Shown piece after piece: positions 44,354-53,669 of a stretch of DNA of 64,000 nt. Made by a program: the position numbers and the translations under genes. This stretch comes from Paracoccaceae bacterium (GTDB lineage Bacteria > Pseudomonadota > Alphaproteobacteria > Rhodobacterales > Rhodobacteraceae). The notes beneath the pieces are model-generated. The model was not told the origin of the DNA, did no database searches, and worked only from the letters and a program-made list of their open reading frames with translations. The number at the start of each line of letters is the position of its first letter. Within the stretch, counting starts at the first letter, position 1. The DNA is taken from the NCBI GenBank assembly GCA_023383015.1, contig JAHDXW010000001.1:248001-312000 (forward strand). Direction: 5' to 3'.

Positions 44354-44626
44354 ATGATGACCGGGGCGCAGTTGCGCGCAGCCCGTGCGCTGCTTGCGAT
44401 CGACCAGAGGACGCTGGCCGGAATGGCGGGCGTGTCGGTGCCCACCATCCAGCGGATGGAGGCAAGCGGCGGCACGGTGCGCGGCGTGGTCGAGAGCCTG
44501 ACCCGCATCGTCGCCGCCCTCGACCGGGCAGGGGTTGAGTTGATCGGCGACGGGCTGCCCAGCACCGGGGGTGGGCGGGGCGTGCGGCTGAAGGCCCCCG
44601 CCGATGCGCCGGGGGCCGGACGATGA
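44354..44626 (+). CDS. Small XRE-family regulator heading hyf-like genes
   Basis: DNA-binding protein of 90 aa that is almost only a helix-turn-helix: LRAARALLAIDQRTLAGMAGVSVPTIQRMEASGGTVRG, followed by a short tail. AGGAGG lies seven bases before the ATG. Its stop overlaps the hyfB start (ATGA), so it is translated with the complex and may regulate it from the upstream dyad. No sensor domain is visible. Confidence 0.85.
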   Translation: MMTGAQLRAARALLAIDQRTLAGMAGVSVPTIQRMEASGGTVRGVVESLTRIVAALDRAGVELIGDGLPSTGGGRGVRLKAPADAPGAGR

Positions 44627-46635
44627 CTGCCCTCGAGGCGGGGCTTCTGCTGGCCGCGGGGCTCCTGGCGCTCGGACCCGCGGGCGCGCTGGTGGCGCAG
44701 CGGACGGGGGGCGCCGCGATCGTCAGCGGCGCGTCGGCGGCCTTGGCGACGGCCTTCGTTGCGGTCGGCCTCTGGGCACTGCTGGCGGCCGGCCCGCCGG
44801 TGCGCACGGTCCTGCCGCTCGGCCTGCCGTGGATCGGGGCGCATTTCCGGCTTGACGCGCTGTCGGGCTTCTTCCTGGTGGTGCTCGGTCTGGGGGGGGC
44901 GGCGGCCTCGCTCTACGGGATCGGCTACATGCGGCATGCAGCGGCGCCGGGCCGGGTGCTGCCGTTCTACGGCCCCTTCCTCGGCGCAATGGCGCTGGTG
45001 CTCCTGGCGGACGATGCCTTCACCTTCCTGGTGAGCTGGGAATCGATGTCGCTTCTGTCATGGGCGCTTGTCGTCTCGGACCACCGTGATGCCGAGGCGC
45101 GGCGGGCAAGCTATGTCTACCTGCTGATGGCGGGGCTGGGGACGATGGCGCTTCTGTTCGCCTTCGGACTGCTTGCCGGGGCCGAAGGGGGCTACGGCTT
45201 CGAGGCGATCGCGGCGGCAGAGCGCGGGCCGGAGGTGACGGCGGCGATCCTGTTCCTGATGCTGCTTGGCGCGGGCTCGAAGGCGGGCGTCGTGCCGCTC
45301 CACGTCTGGCTGCCTCTGGCCCATCCGGCGGCGCCGAGCCACGTCTCGGCGCTGATGAGCGGGGTGATGACCAAGGTCGCGCTCTACGCCTTCATCCGCG
45401 TGGTCTTCGACCTGCTGGGGCCGGTCGCCTGGTGGGCGAGCCCGGTGGTGATCATTCTCGGTGCGGCGACGGCCGTGATGGGCATCCTCTTTGCCATCGT
45501 CGACGGTGACGCCAAGCGCATCCTCGCATATTCGACGATCGAGAACGTGGGCGTCATCCTTGTCGCCCTGGGGCTCGCGCTGGCGTTCCGTGCCAACGGC
45601 ATGACGGCGCTCGCGGCGCTGGCGCTGACCGCGGCGCTGTTCCACGTCCTCAACCACATGCTTTTCAAGAGCCTGCTATTCATGGCCGCGGGCGCCGTCC
45701 TGTCGGCGACGGGGCGGCGTGCGCTTGACGCGCTTGGCGGGCTGATCCACCGGATGCCGGTGACGGCCGTCCTGACGCTTGTCGGGGTGACCGCCATCGC
45801 GGCGCTGCCGCCGCTGAACGGGTTCGCCTCGGAGTGGCTGCTCTTCCAGGGTATCCTGCAAAGCCCGGGGCTGCCCCAGCCGGCGCTGCAGCTGCTCTTG
45901 CCCGCGACCGGCGGGCTGCTTGCCCTTTCGGCGGCGCTGGCCGCGGTCTGTTTCGTGCGGTTCTACGGCGTGGCCTTCCTTGGCCGGCCGCGCAGCGACG
46001 TTGCCGCCGGGGCGGTCGAGGCCGACCGCTGGTCGCTTGCCGCCATGGCCGTGCTCGCCGCGCTGTGCGTGCTGGCCGGCATCCTGCCCGGCGCGGCGGT
46101 CGACCTGATCGCGCCGGCCGTGGGGCAGGCAGCCGGCGGTCGCGTCCCGCCTCAACTCGGCAACCCCTGGCTCACGCTCGTGCCGGTGGCCGAGGTCCAG
46201 AGCAGCTACAGCGGGTTCCTCGTGCTCGTCTTCACCACCGCGAGCGCGATGACTGCGGCCTGGCTGGTGCACCGGCTGGCCTCGCGCAGGCTGCGCCGCG
46301 GCCCGGCCTGGGACTGCGGCTTTCCGCTCGCCGACCCGGCGACCCAGTACGGCGCGGGCAGCTTCGCCCAGCCGATCAGGCGGGCGCTGGGGGGCACGCT
46401 CCTGGCCGCGCGCGAACGGGTGGAGATGCCGCCCCCGGGCGACCTGCGGCCCGCCCGGCACGCCGCCAGCACCGAGGACCTCGCCTGGACCTGGCTCTAC
46501 CTGCCGGTCGCGGCCGGGGTGGGGGCGCTCGCGGCACGCCTGAACGGATTGCAGTTTCTGACCATCCGGCGGTACCTGAGCCTGGTCTTCGTGTCGCTCA
46601 TCCTGCTGCTCGTGGGGCTGGCGGTATGGAACTGA
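44623..46635 (+). CDS. hyfB: HyfB-like proton-pumping subunit
   Basis: Antiporter-type membrane subunit (NuoL/MrpA relative), 670 aa, about 16 helices; corresponds to HycC/HyfB of group-4 hydrogenases. Key residues of the pump are present: SWESMSLLSW (Glu of TM5), GAGSKAGVVPLHVWLPLAHPAAPS (Lys of TM7), and KRILAYSTIENVG. A C-terminal extension after residue 430 carries RGPAWDCGF, also typical of HyfB. It would translocate protons or sodium. Ends 10 bases into hyfC. Confidence 0.92.
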   Translation: MTALEAGLLLAAGLLALGPAGALVAQRTGGAAIVSGASAALATAFVAVGLWALLAAGPPVRTVLPLGLPWIGAHFRLDALSGFFLVVLGLGGAAASLYGIGYMRHAAAPGRVLPFYGPFLGAMALVLLADDAFTFLVSWESMSLLSWALVVSDHRDAEARRASYVYLLMAGLGTMALLFAFGLLAGAEGGYGFEAIAAAERGPEVTAAILFLMLLGAGSKAGVVPLHVWLPLAHPAAPSHVSALMSGVMTKVALYAFIRVVFDLLGPVAWWASPVVIILGAATAVMGILFAIVDGDAKRILAYSTIENVGVILVALGLALAFRANGMTALAALALTAALFHVLNHMLFKSLLFMAAGAVLSATGRRALDALGGLIHRMPVTAVLTLVGVTAIAALPPLNGFASEWLLFQGILQSPGLPQPALQLLLPATGGLLALSAALAAVCFVRFYGVAFLGRPRSDVAAGAVEADRWSLAAMAVLAALCVLAGILPGAAVDLIAPAVGQAAGGRVPPQLGNPWLTLVPVAEVQSSYSGFLVLVFTTASAMTAAWLVHRLASRRLRRGPAWDCGFPLADPATQYGAGSFAQPIRRALGGTLLAARERVEMPPPGDLRPARHAASTEDLAWTWLYLPVAAGVGALAARLNGLQFLTIRRYLSLVFVSLILLLVGLAVWN

Positions 46636-47582
46636 TCCAGGGCCTTCTGGTGCAGGGCGTCCAGATGCTGCTGGTGCTGGTGCTGGCTCCGGGGCTGGTG
46701 GGGCTGGTCCGCAAGGTGAAGGCGCGGCTGACGCGGCGCCGCGGCGCCTCGCTGCTGCAGCCCTACCGCGACATCCTGCGGCTGATGCGCAAGGAGGTGG
46801 TTCTGGCCGAGAACGCCTCCTGGCTGTTCCGCGTCGCGCCCTATGCGATCTTCGCGGCCACCTGGGTAGCCGCTGCGCTGGTGCCCAGCTTCGCCACCGG
46901 CCTGCAATTCAGCTGGACCGCCGACCTGATCGCCATCGTCGCGCTTCTGGGCAGTGCGCGCTTCTTCCTCGCGCTCGCGGGGATGGACGTCGGCACCGCC
47001 TTCGGCGGCATCGGCGCCTCGCGCGAGGTGATGATCGGGGCCTTTGCCGAGCCGGCAATGCTGCTCACTGTGTTCACGCTCGCGCTTGTCGCTGGGTCGA
47101 CGCAGCTGTCGGTGGTGGCGGCGTTCATGGCCTCGCCCGAGGTCGGGCTGCGAGTGTCGCTGGGGCTGGCGCTGGTGGCGCTGGTGATCGTGGCGATTGC
47201 CGAGAACGCGCGCATCCCGGTCGACAACCCTGCCACCCATCTGGAACTGACCATGGTGCACGAGGCTATGGTGCTGGAGTACTCCGGCCGCCACCTGGCG
47301 ATGATCGAGATCGCCGCGGCGCTGAAGCTCCTGCTCTATGTCGCGCTGGTCGGTTGCGTGTTTCTTCCCTGGGGGATGGCTGCCCCGGGAAGCGGCCTCG
47401 CAGCCCATCTCGTCGGCCTTGCGGCATTCCTTGCCAAGCTTGCCGGCGGCGCGGTGCTGCTGGCGGTGTTCGAGACCGCAATCGCCAAGATGCGGGTCTT
47501 CCGGGTGCCCGATTTCCTTGGTGCGGCGCTGATGCTGGGCCTGCTTGGCACGCTGCTGCTGTTCGTCTCGCGGAGTCTCTGA
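46626..47582 (+). CDS. hyfC: HyfC-like membrane subunit (NuoH type)
   Basis: NuoH/HycD-family anchor, 318 aa, eight helices. LLQPYRDILRLMRKEVVLAENASWLFR, FGGIGASREVMIGAFAEPAM and ENARIPVDNPATHLELTMVHEAMVLEYSG hold the conserved charged residues that link the redox module to the membrane in complex I relatives. Overlaps hyfB by 10 bases and hyfE by one (TGATG). Confidence 0.93.
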   Translation: MELIQGLLVQGVQMLLVLVLAPGLVGLVRKVKARLTRRRGASLLQPYRDILRLMRKEVVLAENASWLFRVAPYAIFAATWVAAALVPSFATGLQFSWTADLIAIVALLGSARFFLALAGMDVGTAFGGIGASREVMIGAFAEPAMLLTVFTLALVAGSTQLSVVAAFMASPEVGLRVSLGLALVALVIVAIAENARIPVDNPATHLELTMVHEAMVLEYSGRHLAMIEIAAALKLLLYVALVGCVFLPWGMAAPGSGLAAHLVGLAAFLAKLAGGAVLLAVFETAIAKMRVFRVPDFLGAALMLGLLGTLLLFVSRSL

Positions 47583-48247
47583 TGGACGGGCTTGCCTTCG
47601 ACATCGCCCATCTCTTGGCCGGCGGGCTGGTGCTGGTCAGTTTCATGATGCTCTACCAGGATCGGCTCTACGCCCTGCTCAACGTCTTCGCGCTGCAGGC
47701 GGTTGTGCTTGCGGCTGCGGTGGCCTGGCAGGCCCGCATCCAGGAGGCGCACCACCTCTACGTCACAGCGGCGATCGCGCTGGTCTTCAAGGCGGTGATC
47801 GTGCCTTGGGCGCTGCACCGGATCATGCAGCGCCTCGGCGTGCACCGCGAGGTCGAGACCGTGGTCAGCATCGGCCCGACGATGCTGGCGGGAATGGGGC
47901 TGGTGGCGCTGTCGGTGGTGCTGATGCTGCAGCTGACGGCGGCGGCCGATAACCCGCTGGCGCGCGAGGATCTCGCCTTCGCGCTGTCGGTGGTGCTGCT
48001 CGGCCTCCTGATGATGGTCACCCGCCGCAACGCGGTGAGCCAGGTAGTGGGATTCATGTCGCTCGAGAACGGGCTGATCCTTGCCGCCACCGGTGCCCAG
48101 GGAATGCCCTTTGTCGTCGAGATCAGCGTCGCGTTTTCGGTCCTGATCGCGCTGATCGTGATCGGCGTGTTCCTGTTCCGCATCCGAGAGCGCTTCGACA
48201 CCGTCGATGTCGGGGCGCTGGACGAGTTCCGCGGAGACCGGCAGTGA
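47582..48247 (+). CDS. hyfE: HyfE-like membrane subunit
   Basis: Small membrane protein of 221 aa whose C-terminal half is NuoK-like (VVGFMSLENGLILAATGAQGMPFVVEISVAFSVLIALIVIG), with Glu residues in mid-helix. The N-terminal half has additional helices as in HyfE. Four-base overlap with hyfF. Confidence 0.9.
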   Translation: MDGLAFDIAHLLAGGLVLVSFMMLYQDRLYALLNVFALQAVVLAAAVAWQARIQEAHHLYVTAAIALVFKAVIVPWALHRIMQRLGVHREVETVVSIGPTMLAGMGLVALSVVLMLQLTAAADNPLAREDLAFALSVVLLGLLMMVTRRNAVSQVVGFMSLENGLILAATGAQGMPFVVEISVAFSVLIALIVIGVFLFRIRERFDTVDVGALDEFRGDRQ

Positions 48248-49680
48248 GCCCGGTCGCCGCCGTCCTCCTGATCCCGGCGGCTGCGGCTGCGGTCCTCGCC
48301 TTCGTGCCGGGCTATGCGCTCGGCGCGAGGATCAACCTCGGGGCGAGCCTCCTGACGCTGGTTGCCGCATGCGCGCTGTTCGGCGTCGCGGGCGACGTGG
48401 CGGGCGACTACCTTCTGGTCGATTCGCTCAACATCGTCTTCGTGGTGCTCAACAGCTTCGTGGGCTTCACCGCGGCCGCCTTCTCGGCCGGCTACATCGG
48501 CCACGAGCTTGCCGCCGGCCGGCTGACCCCCGTCAACCTGCGGTTCTACCACGCGATGTACCAGCTGATGATGTTCGGCATGAACCTCGCGCTGGTGTCC
48601 AACAACATCGGCCTGATGTGGGTGGCCATCGAGCTTGCGACGCTGACAACCGTCGCCATGGTCGGCCTCTACCGCACCCATGAGGCGCTGGAGGCGGCGT
48701 GGAAGTACTTCATCCTTGGTTCGGTGGGAATTGCGCTGGCCCTGTTCGGCACCATCCTCGTCTACATGGCCGCCCAGCCGGTCCTGGGCGAGGGCGCCGC
48801 CTCGATGGTCTGGACGCGGCTGATGTCGGGTGCGGCGAGGTTCGACCCGGCGATGCTGAACGTGGCCTTCGTGTTCCTGCTGCTCGGCTACGGCACGAAG
48901 GTGGGTCTCGCGCCGCTCCACGCGTGGCTGCCTGATGCCCATGCCGAGGGGCCGACGCCGATCTCGGCGGTGCTGTCGGGGCTGCTGCTGAACGTCGCGC
49001 TTTATGCGGTGCTGCGCTTCAAGATGCTGATGGCCGCCAACCCCGAGGCGGTGGCGCCGGGGCCGCTGATGGTGGCGCTCGGGCTCTTGTCGGCGGTCTT
49101 CGCCGGGTTCATGCTCTACCGCCGACGCGACATCAAGCGGCTGTTCGCGTATTCCTCGATCGAACACATGGGGATAATCGTCTTCGCGTTCGGCATGGGC
49201 GGGCCGCTGGCAAACTTCGCCGGACTGCTGCACATGACGATGCATAGCCTGACCAAGTCAGCGATATTCTACGCCGTCGGCAGCGTCGCCCAGGTCAAGG
49301 GAACGCAGCGGATCGCGGACATCTGCGGCCTGACGCAGTCGCACCCGGCGCTGGGCTTCGGCCTTGCTGTGGCGGTGCTCGCCATTGCCGGGATGCCGCC
49401 GTTCGGGGTTTTCATGAGCGAGTTCCTGATCGTCACCTCGACCTTCGCGCGCGCCCCGGTGCTGGCGCTCCTGCTTGTGCTCGGTCTGATGGTGGCCTTC
49501 GGGGCGCTGCTGATGCGGCTGACGGGTGTTCTGTTCGGTACACCCGAGGGGCCTTCGGCGCCGGCCGAGGCGTCGCTGCTGCCTCTCTACAGCCACATGG
49601 CGCTGGTGCTGCTGGCAGGGCTTCACCTGCCGGAGCCCGTGGTGGCCTGGTTCCAGGCCGTGGCCAGGCTTCTGGGATGA
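48244..49680 (+). CDS. hyfF: HyfF-like antiporter subunit
   Basis: Second antiporter-type subunit (NuoN/NuoM-like), 478 aa, about 14 helices. IGLMWVAIELATLTTVAMVG, LLGYGTKVGLAPLHAWLPDAHAEGPTPISAVLSG and DIKRLFAYSSIEHMG are the pump motifs with Glu and Lys in place. Begins with GTG overlapping the hyfE stop. With HyfB it makes a complex with at least two ion-pumping modules; no HyfD-like third copy is found. Confidence 0.92.
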   Translation: MSPVAAVLLIPAAAAAVLAFVPGYALGARINLGASLLTLVAACALFGVAGDVAGDYLLVDSLNIVFVVLNSFVGFTAAAFSAGYIGHELAAGRLTPVNLRFYHAMYQLMMFGMNLALVSNNIGLMWVAIELATLTTVAMVGLYRTHEALEAAWKYFILGSVGIALALFGTILVYMAAQPVLGEGAASMVWTRLMSGAARFDPAMLNVAFVFLLLGYGTKVGLAPLHAWLPDAHAEGPTPISAVLSGLLLNVALYAVLRFKMLMAANPEAVAPGPLMVALGLLSAVFAGFMLYRRRDIKRLFAYSSIEHMGIIVFAFGMGGPLANFAGLLHMTMHSLTKSAIFYAVGSVAQVKGTQRIADICGLTQSHPALGFGLAVAVLAIAGMPPFGVFMSEFLIVTSTFARAPVLALLLVLGLMVAFGALLMRLTGVLFGTPEGPSAPAEASLLPLYSHMALVLLAGLHLPEPVVAWFQAVARLLG

Positions 49681-49687
49681 GGTGCCG

Positions 49688-51199
49688 ATGACACGGCCGA
49701 TACCCGGACTCAACGTCGCTCCGGCGGCCTTCCGCGACGGCCCCATGCCGCGCAGCCGCGTCGGCGCGGCCGACTGGCGCCGCGCTGCCGAGGCGCTGGG
49801 GCAGGGGGCGGCAACGCTGATGAGCCTCTGGGCCAGTGAGGGCGAGGTGCACATGGCGCTGCACGATGCTGCCGCGGGGCGCATCGGAATCCTCAGCCTG
49901 CCCGTCCCCGAGGGGCGTTTCCCGTCGGTCGCCGGCCACCACCCGCCGGCGCAGCGGCTGGAACGGACGATCGCCGATCTCCACGGCCTGCAGCCGCAAG
50001 GCGCCGACGATGTCCGGCCATGGCTTGACCACGGGCACTGGGAGATCGCCCATCCGTTGGGGGCCGCTGCCGCGGCCGTACCCCGGCTGCCCTATGTCTT
50101 CCTGCCGGTCGAGGGCGAGAGCCTGCACCAGGTGCCGGTCGGGCCGGTGCATGCGGGCATCATCGAGCCCGGGCATTTCCGCTTCACAGCACAGGGAGAG
50201 ACGCTGGTGCGGCTGGAGGCGCGGCTCGGCTACGTCCACAAGGGAGTGGACGCGCTGATGCGGGGGGCGACGCTGGAGCGCGGGGCCGAACTTGCCGGGC
50301 GCGTCTCGGGCGACAGCACGGTGGCCTATGTCTGGGCCTTCGCCCAGGCCGCCGAGGCGGCGCTGGAACTCGCCCCGCCCCCGCGCGCGCAATGGCTGCG
50401 GCTGGTGATGGCCGAACTCGAGCGTCTCGCCAACCATCTCGGCGATATCGGCGCGATCTGCAACGATGCCTCCTTCGCGATGATGCAGGCGCAGTGCAGC
50501 GTCCTGCGTGAGCAGGTGCTGCGCGCCTCGGCAGCGTGCTTCGGCCACCGGATGCTTCGCGACCGGATCGTTCCGGGAGGGGTGACGGCCGATCTCGATG
50601 CCGCGGGGGTGGCGGTGCTGCGCGGACTTCTCGACTTGATCGGAGGTCGCTTCCCGGGGCTGGTCACGCTGTACGACGAGACCGCCTCGCTGCAGGACCG
50701 CACCGTGGGCACCGGCACCCTCGCCAACGCGCTCGCCCGGCGGTTCGGTGCCGGGGGCTTCGTAGGCCGCGCTTCGGGGCGCGATTTCGACGTCCGGCGC
50801 GACCTGCCCTACGCCCCCTATGACATGCAGCCGCCTGCCGTGCCGCTGCGCAGCGAGGGCGACGTCAACGCCCGGGTGTGGATCCGCATCCACGAGATCG
50901 AGGCAAGCGTTGCGCTGATCCGTACCGCACTCGACCGCCTGCCGGGGGGGGCCGTCCGGGCCGAACTGCTCGCCCCCGCCGGCGAGGTCGAGGGGCTGGG
51001 GCTTGTCGAGGGGTTCCGCGGCGACGTGCTCGCCTGGCTGCGGCTGGCGGCGGACGGCAGCATCGCCCGCTGCCACCTGCGCGATCCCTCGTGGTTCCAG
51101 TGGCCGCTGCTCGAGGCAGCGGTGGAGGGGAACATCATCGCCGACTTCCCGCTCTGTAACAAATCCTTCAACTGCTCCTATTCCGGGCACGATCTCTGA
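49688..51199 (+). CDS. hyfG: HyfG/HycE-like large subunit without NiFe cysteine motif
   Basis: Large-subunit homologue of group-4 hydrogenases and NuoCD, 503 aa. Residues 1-about 140 are a reduced NuoC-like part; the rest is NuoD-like (EARLGYVHKGVDALM, LANHLGDIGAICNDASFAM). At the hydrogenase RxCGxC position the sequence is RVSGDS, with Ser207 and Ser210. The C-terminal DPCxxC motif is replaced by FPLCNKSFNCSYSGHDL (Cys490, Cys496). No protease tail follows the last motif. NiFe binding is therefore very unlikely, and the protein resembles the energy-converting hydrogenase-related (Ehr) large subunits, where a quinone-like or unknown partner may be used. Confidence 0.88.
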   Translation: MTRPIPGLNVAPAAFRDGPMPRSRVGAADWRRAAEALGQGAATLMSLWASEGEVHMALHDAAAGRIGILSLPVPEGRFPSVAGHHPPAQRLERTIADLHGLQPQGADDVRPWLDHGHWEIAHPLGAAAAAVPRLPYVFLPVEGESLHQVPVGPVHAGIIEPGHFRFTAQGETLVRLEARLGYVHKGVDALMRGATLERGAELAGRVSGDSTVAYVWAFAQAAEAALELAPPPRAQWLRLVMAELERLANHLGDIGAICNDASFAMMQAQCSVLREQVLRASAACFGHRMLRDRIVPGGVTADLDAAGVAVLRGLLDLIGGRFPGLVTLYDETASLQDRTVGTGTLANALARRFGAGGFVGRASGRDFDVRRDLPYAPYDMQPPAVPLRSEGDVNARVWIRIHEIEASVALIRTALDRLPGGAVRAELLAPAGEVEGLGLVEGFRGDVLAWLRLAADGSIARCHLRDPSWFQWPLLEAAVEGNIIADFPLCNKSFNCSYSGHDL

Positions 51200-51211
51200 G
51201 GACACGACAGG

Positions 51212-51742
51212 ATGCGCCGGTATCTCCTCGAAGGGCTTCTCAGCCGGCCGCTGACCGAACCCGCGCCGCAGCCCGATCCGGCCGCTGCGGCGCTGGCCCG
51301 AGACGTGGAGCGCGCGGCCTTTCGCCGGCTCGGGCGCAGCCTGTCGATCCGCCAGGTCGATGCAGGCTCGTGCAACGGCTGCGAACTGGAGATCCACGCG
51401 CTGGGCAACCCCTACTACGACATCGAGCGCTTCGGGCTGCGCTTCGTCGCATCGCCGCGCCACGCCGACGTGCTGCTGGTCACCGGGCCGGTGACGCGGA
51501 ACATGGCCGAGGCGCTGGAGCGGACCTGGGCGGCCACGCCCGATCCGAAATGGGTGGTCGCGGTCGGTGATTGCGCGCGGGGCGGCGGCTGCTTCGCCGG
51601 AAGCTACGCCATTGCCGGCGGGGTCGAGGCGGTTGTTCCCGTTGACCTGCACATCCCCGGCTGCCCGCCCGAGCCGGCGACGATCCTGCGCGGACTGCTG
51701 GCGCTGCTGGAGCGGGTTGCACGCGGACCGGGCGGCGGGTGA
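51212..51742 (+). CDS. hyfI: HyfI-like small subunit (NuoB type)
   Basis: Iron-sulfur subunit of 176 aa related to NuoB and HycG. The four ligands for the N2-type 4Fe-4S cluster are present: Cys54 and Cys57 (GSCNGCELE), Cys121 (GDCARGG) and Cys151 (IPGCPPEP). LVTGPVTRNM is the family motif. The cluster would face the large subunit, so electron transfer to that site is still possible despite the absent NiFe motif. Last gene of the complex; the convergent beta-galactosidase gene begins four bases on. Confidence 0.92.
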   Translation: MRRYLLEGLLSRPLTEPAPQPDPAAAALARDVERAAFRRLGRSLSIRQVDAGSCNGCELEIHALGNPYYDIERFGLRFVASPRHADVLLVTGPVTRNMAEALERTWAATPDPKWVVAVGDCARGGGCFAGSYAIAGGVEAVVPVDLHIPGCPPEPATILRGLLALLERVARGPGGG

Positions 51743-51746
51743 GCCG

Positions 51747-53669
51747 TCACCGCGCGGAAAGGGAAGCGTGCCGCGGCAGGCGCAGGACAGCTGCCGGCGG
51801 CAGGCTCAGGCCGTCGAAGGTGGCGGGCTCGGGACTGTAGTTGAAGACGAAGCGGTGGTCCGGCGTGTCCCGCAGCCTGACGCCCTCGGGCATCGGGCAT
51901 GTGGCGATGCCCGCGTCGGCGCAGGCGGCGGCGAGGACACGGTCCATACCCGCATCGTCCGGCCAGCCGCCCAGGTAGGTGAGCCCGCCGCTGCGCAGAG
52001 CCGCCGGGCTGCCGTCGGCGCAGCGCAAGGCCACCTCGGCCGCCCCCTCCAGCCGCTCGCGCCAGTGGACGAAGGCGCCGCCGCCGGCGAGAGGCACGCT
52101 GACCCCGGGCGGCAGGCTCTCGACCAGCGCCACGACGGCATCCAGGCCGGCCAGCCCGGGCGGCAGTGGATGAGGGATCGCGAAACCGCAGGTCTTGGAA
52201 TTGGAGCGCGGTCCGATCACCGCCTGCCCGCGATGTCCTGCAAGCGCTACGGCAAGGGGCGGGGAAATGGTCGCCAGCCCGGGAACAAGCACCAGCGGCC
52301 AGGCCGCCAGGTCTGCCGTGTCCGGGGGCAACACGTCGATGTTCAGCCCCAGCCGACGGAGCCCGCGATAGAAGGCGAACACGAGGCGGAAATAGTCGAA
52401 GTCGCGCCCCTGCGGCTGCGTCTCCCAGGCCCAGGCGCTGGCATAGTCGAAGACGATCGCGGCATCGGCCGGTGCGGTTCCGGCCTCGGGAGCCTCGGCA
52501 AGCTCGCGCGCCACAACGGCCACCTCGGCCAGCCCCGCCGCCGGCGCGTGGTCGGGCCGCAGGAGACCCGCATGCATCGCCTCCTGCCCGAATGGCACCT
52601 GCCGCCAGCGGAAGTAGGCGACCGTTTCGGCGCCATGTGCAAAGGCCTCCCAGGTCCAGAGCCGGACCATGCCGGGCAGCGGCGCGGGGTTCCAGGGTGC
52701 CCAGTTCACGGGCCCGGGCTGCTGCTCCATCACCCACCAGCGGCCGCGGCCGACCGCACGGTAGAGGTCATGGTGGAATGCCTGGAAATCGGGGTCGCCC
52801 TGGCGCAGGAAGCGCGTCTTGTGGGTCGGCCCGGCCTCCAGCCGGTCGGAGAGAAAGCCGAGCGGATAGCTGTCCCAGGCTGCGATGTCGAGGTCGGCGC
52901 CCACCGCGAAGTGGTCGAAGTCGGTGATCCGGCCCATGTAGTTGTGCAGGATCGGCGCGGCCGAGTGGCGGCGGATGATCTCGACCTGCAGGCGGTTGAA
53001 GCGCACCACCTCGTCAGAGGCGAAGCGGCGGTGCGCCATGACATGGGCCGGGTTGGGCTCGGTCACCGTCATCTGCGGCAGGTCGATCTGGTCGAAGGCC
53101 GAATACTCCATCGACCAGAAGATGTTGCCCCAGTCGCGGTTCAGCGCCGCGACCGACTGGTAGCGCTGTGCCAGCCAGTCGCGGAAGGCCGAGCGTGCCG
53201 CGGGCGAGTAGGACAGCGTGGTGTCATGACAACCGTATTCGTTGTCGGTCTGCCAGGCGACGATCGCCGGATGGGTGCCGTAGCGGCGGGCGAGCGCCTC
53301 GACGATTCGGGCGCATTCGTGACGGTAACCGGGATGGCTGAAGCAGTAGTGCCGGCGCGAGCCGAACCGGCGCTGCCGCCCGTTGCGGTCGAGCGCGAAC
53401 ATGTCGGGATGGCGGTCTGCCATCCAGCGCGGTGGCGTGGCCGTCGGCGTGCCGAGCACCACCCCGAGCCCGGCCGCGGCCAGCGTGGCGACTGCGCGGT
53501 CGAGCCAGTCGAACGTCAGCCGGCCGGGCTCTGGCTCGAGCCGCGACCAGGCGAACTCGCCGATCCGCACCAGCCGCAGCCCCGCCGCAACCATGCGCCG
53601 GGCATCCTCGGCCCAGACCGCCTCGGGCCAGTGTTCGGGGTAATAGCAGACACCGAGGCTGCGGGTCAT
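51747..53669 (-). CDS. GH42 beta-galactosidase
   Basis: Glycoside hydrolase family 42, 640 aa, no signal peptide, thus a cytoplasmic enzyme releasing galactose from short beta-galactosides. GVCYYPEHWPEAVWAEDARRM is the N-terminal signature; acid/base Glu144 is in QTDNEYGCH and the nucleophile Glu315 in WVMEQQPGPVNW. A Rossmann-like trimerisation domain and short C-terminal domain follow. Its start overlaps the dgoA stop by four bases. Belongs to the leftward galactoside operon. Confidence 0.95.
   Translation of the reverse strand: MTRSLGVCYYPEHWPEAVWAEDARRMVAAGLRLVRIGEFAWSRLEPEPGRLTFDWLDRAVATLAAAGLGVVLGTPTATPPRWMADRHPDMFALDRNGRQRRFGSRRHYCFSHPGYRHECARIVEALARRYGTHPAIVAWQTDNEYGCHDTTLSYSPAARSAFRDWLAQRYQSVAALNRDWGNIFWSMEYSAFDQIDLPQMTVTEPNPAHVMAHRRFASDEVVRFNRLQVEIIRRHSAAPILHNYMGRITDFDHFAVGADLDIAAWDSYPLGFLSDRLEAGPTHKTRFLRQGDPDFQAFHHDLYRAVGRGRWWVMEQQPGPVNWAPWNPAPLPGMVRLWTWEAFAHGAETVAYFRWRQVPFGQEAMHAGLLRPDHAPAAGLAEVAVVARELAEAPEAGTAPADAAIVFDYASAWAWETQPQGRDFDYFRLVFAFYRGLRRLGLNIDVLPPDTADLAAWPLVLVPGLATISPPLAVALAGHRGQAVIGPRSNSKTCGFAIPHPLPPGLAGLDAVVALVESLPPGVSVPLAGGGAFVHWRERLEGAAEVALRCADGSPAALRSGGLTYLGGWPDDAGMDRVLAAACADAGIATCPMPEGVRLRDTPDHRFVFNYSPEPATFDGLSLPPAAVLRLPRHASLSAR

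Noticed and set aside
49688-51199. HyfG as an active NiFe hydrogenase large subunit
   Set aside because: Both N-terminal cysteine positions are Ser and the C-terminal motif is not DPCxxC.
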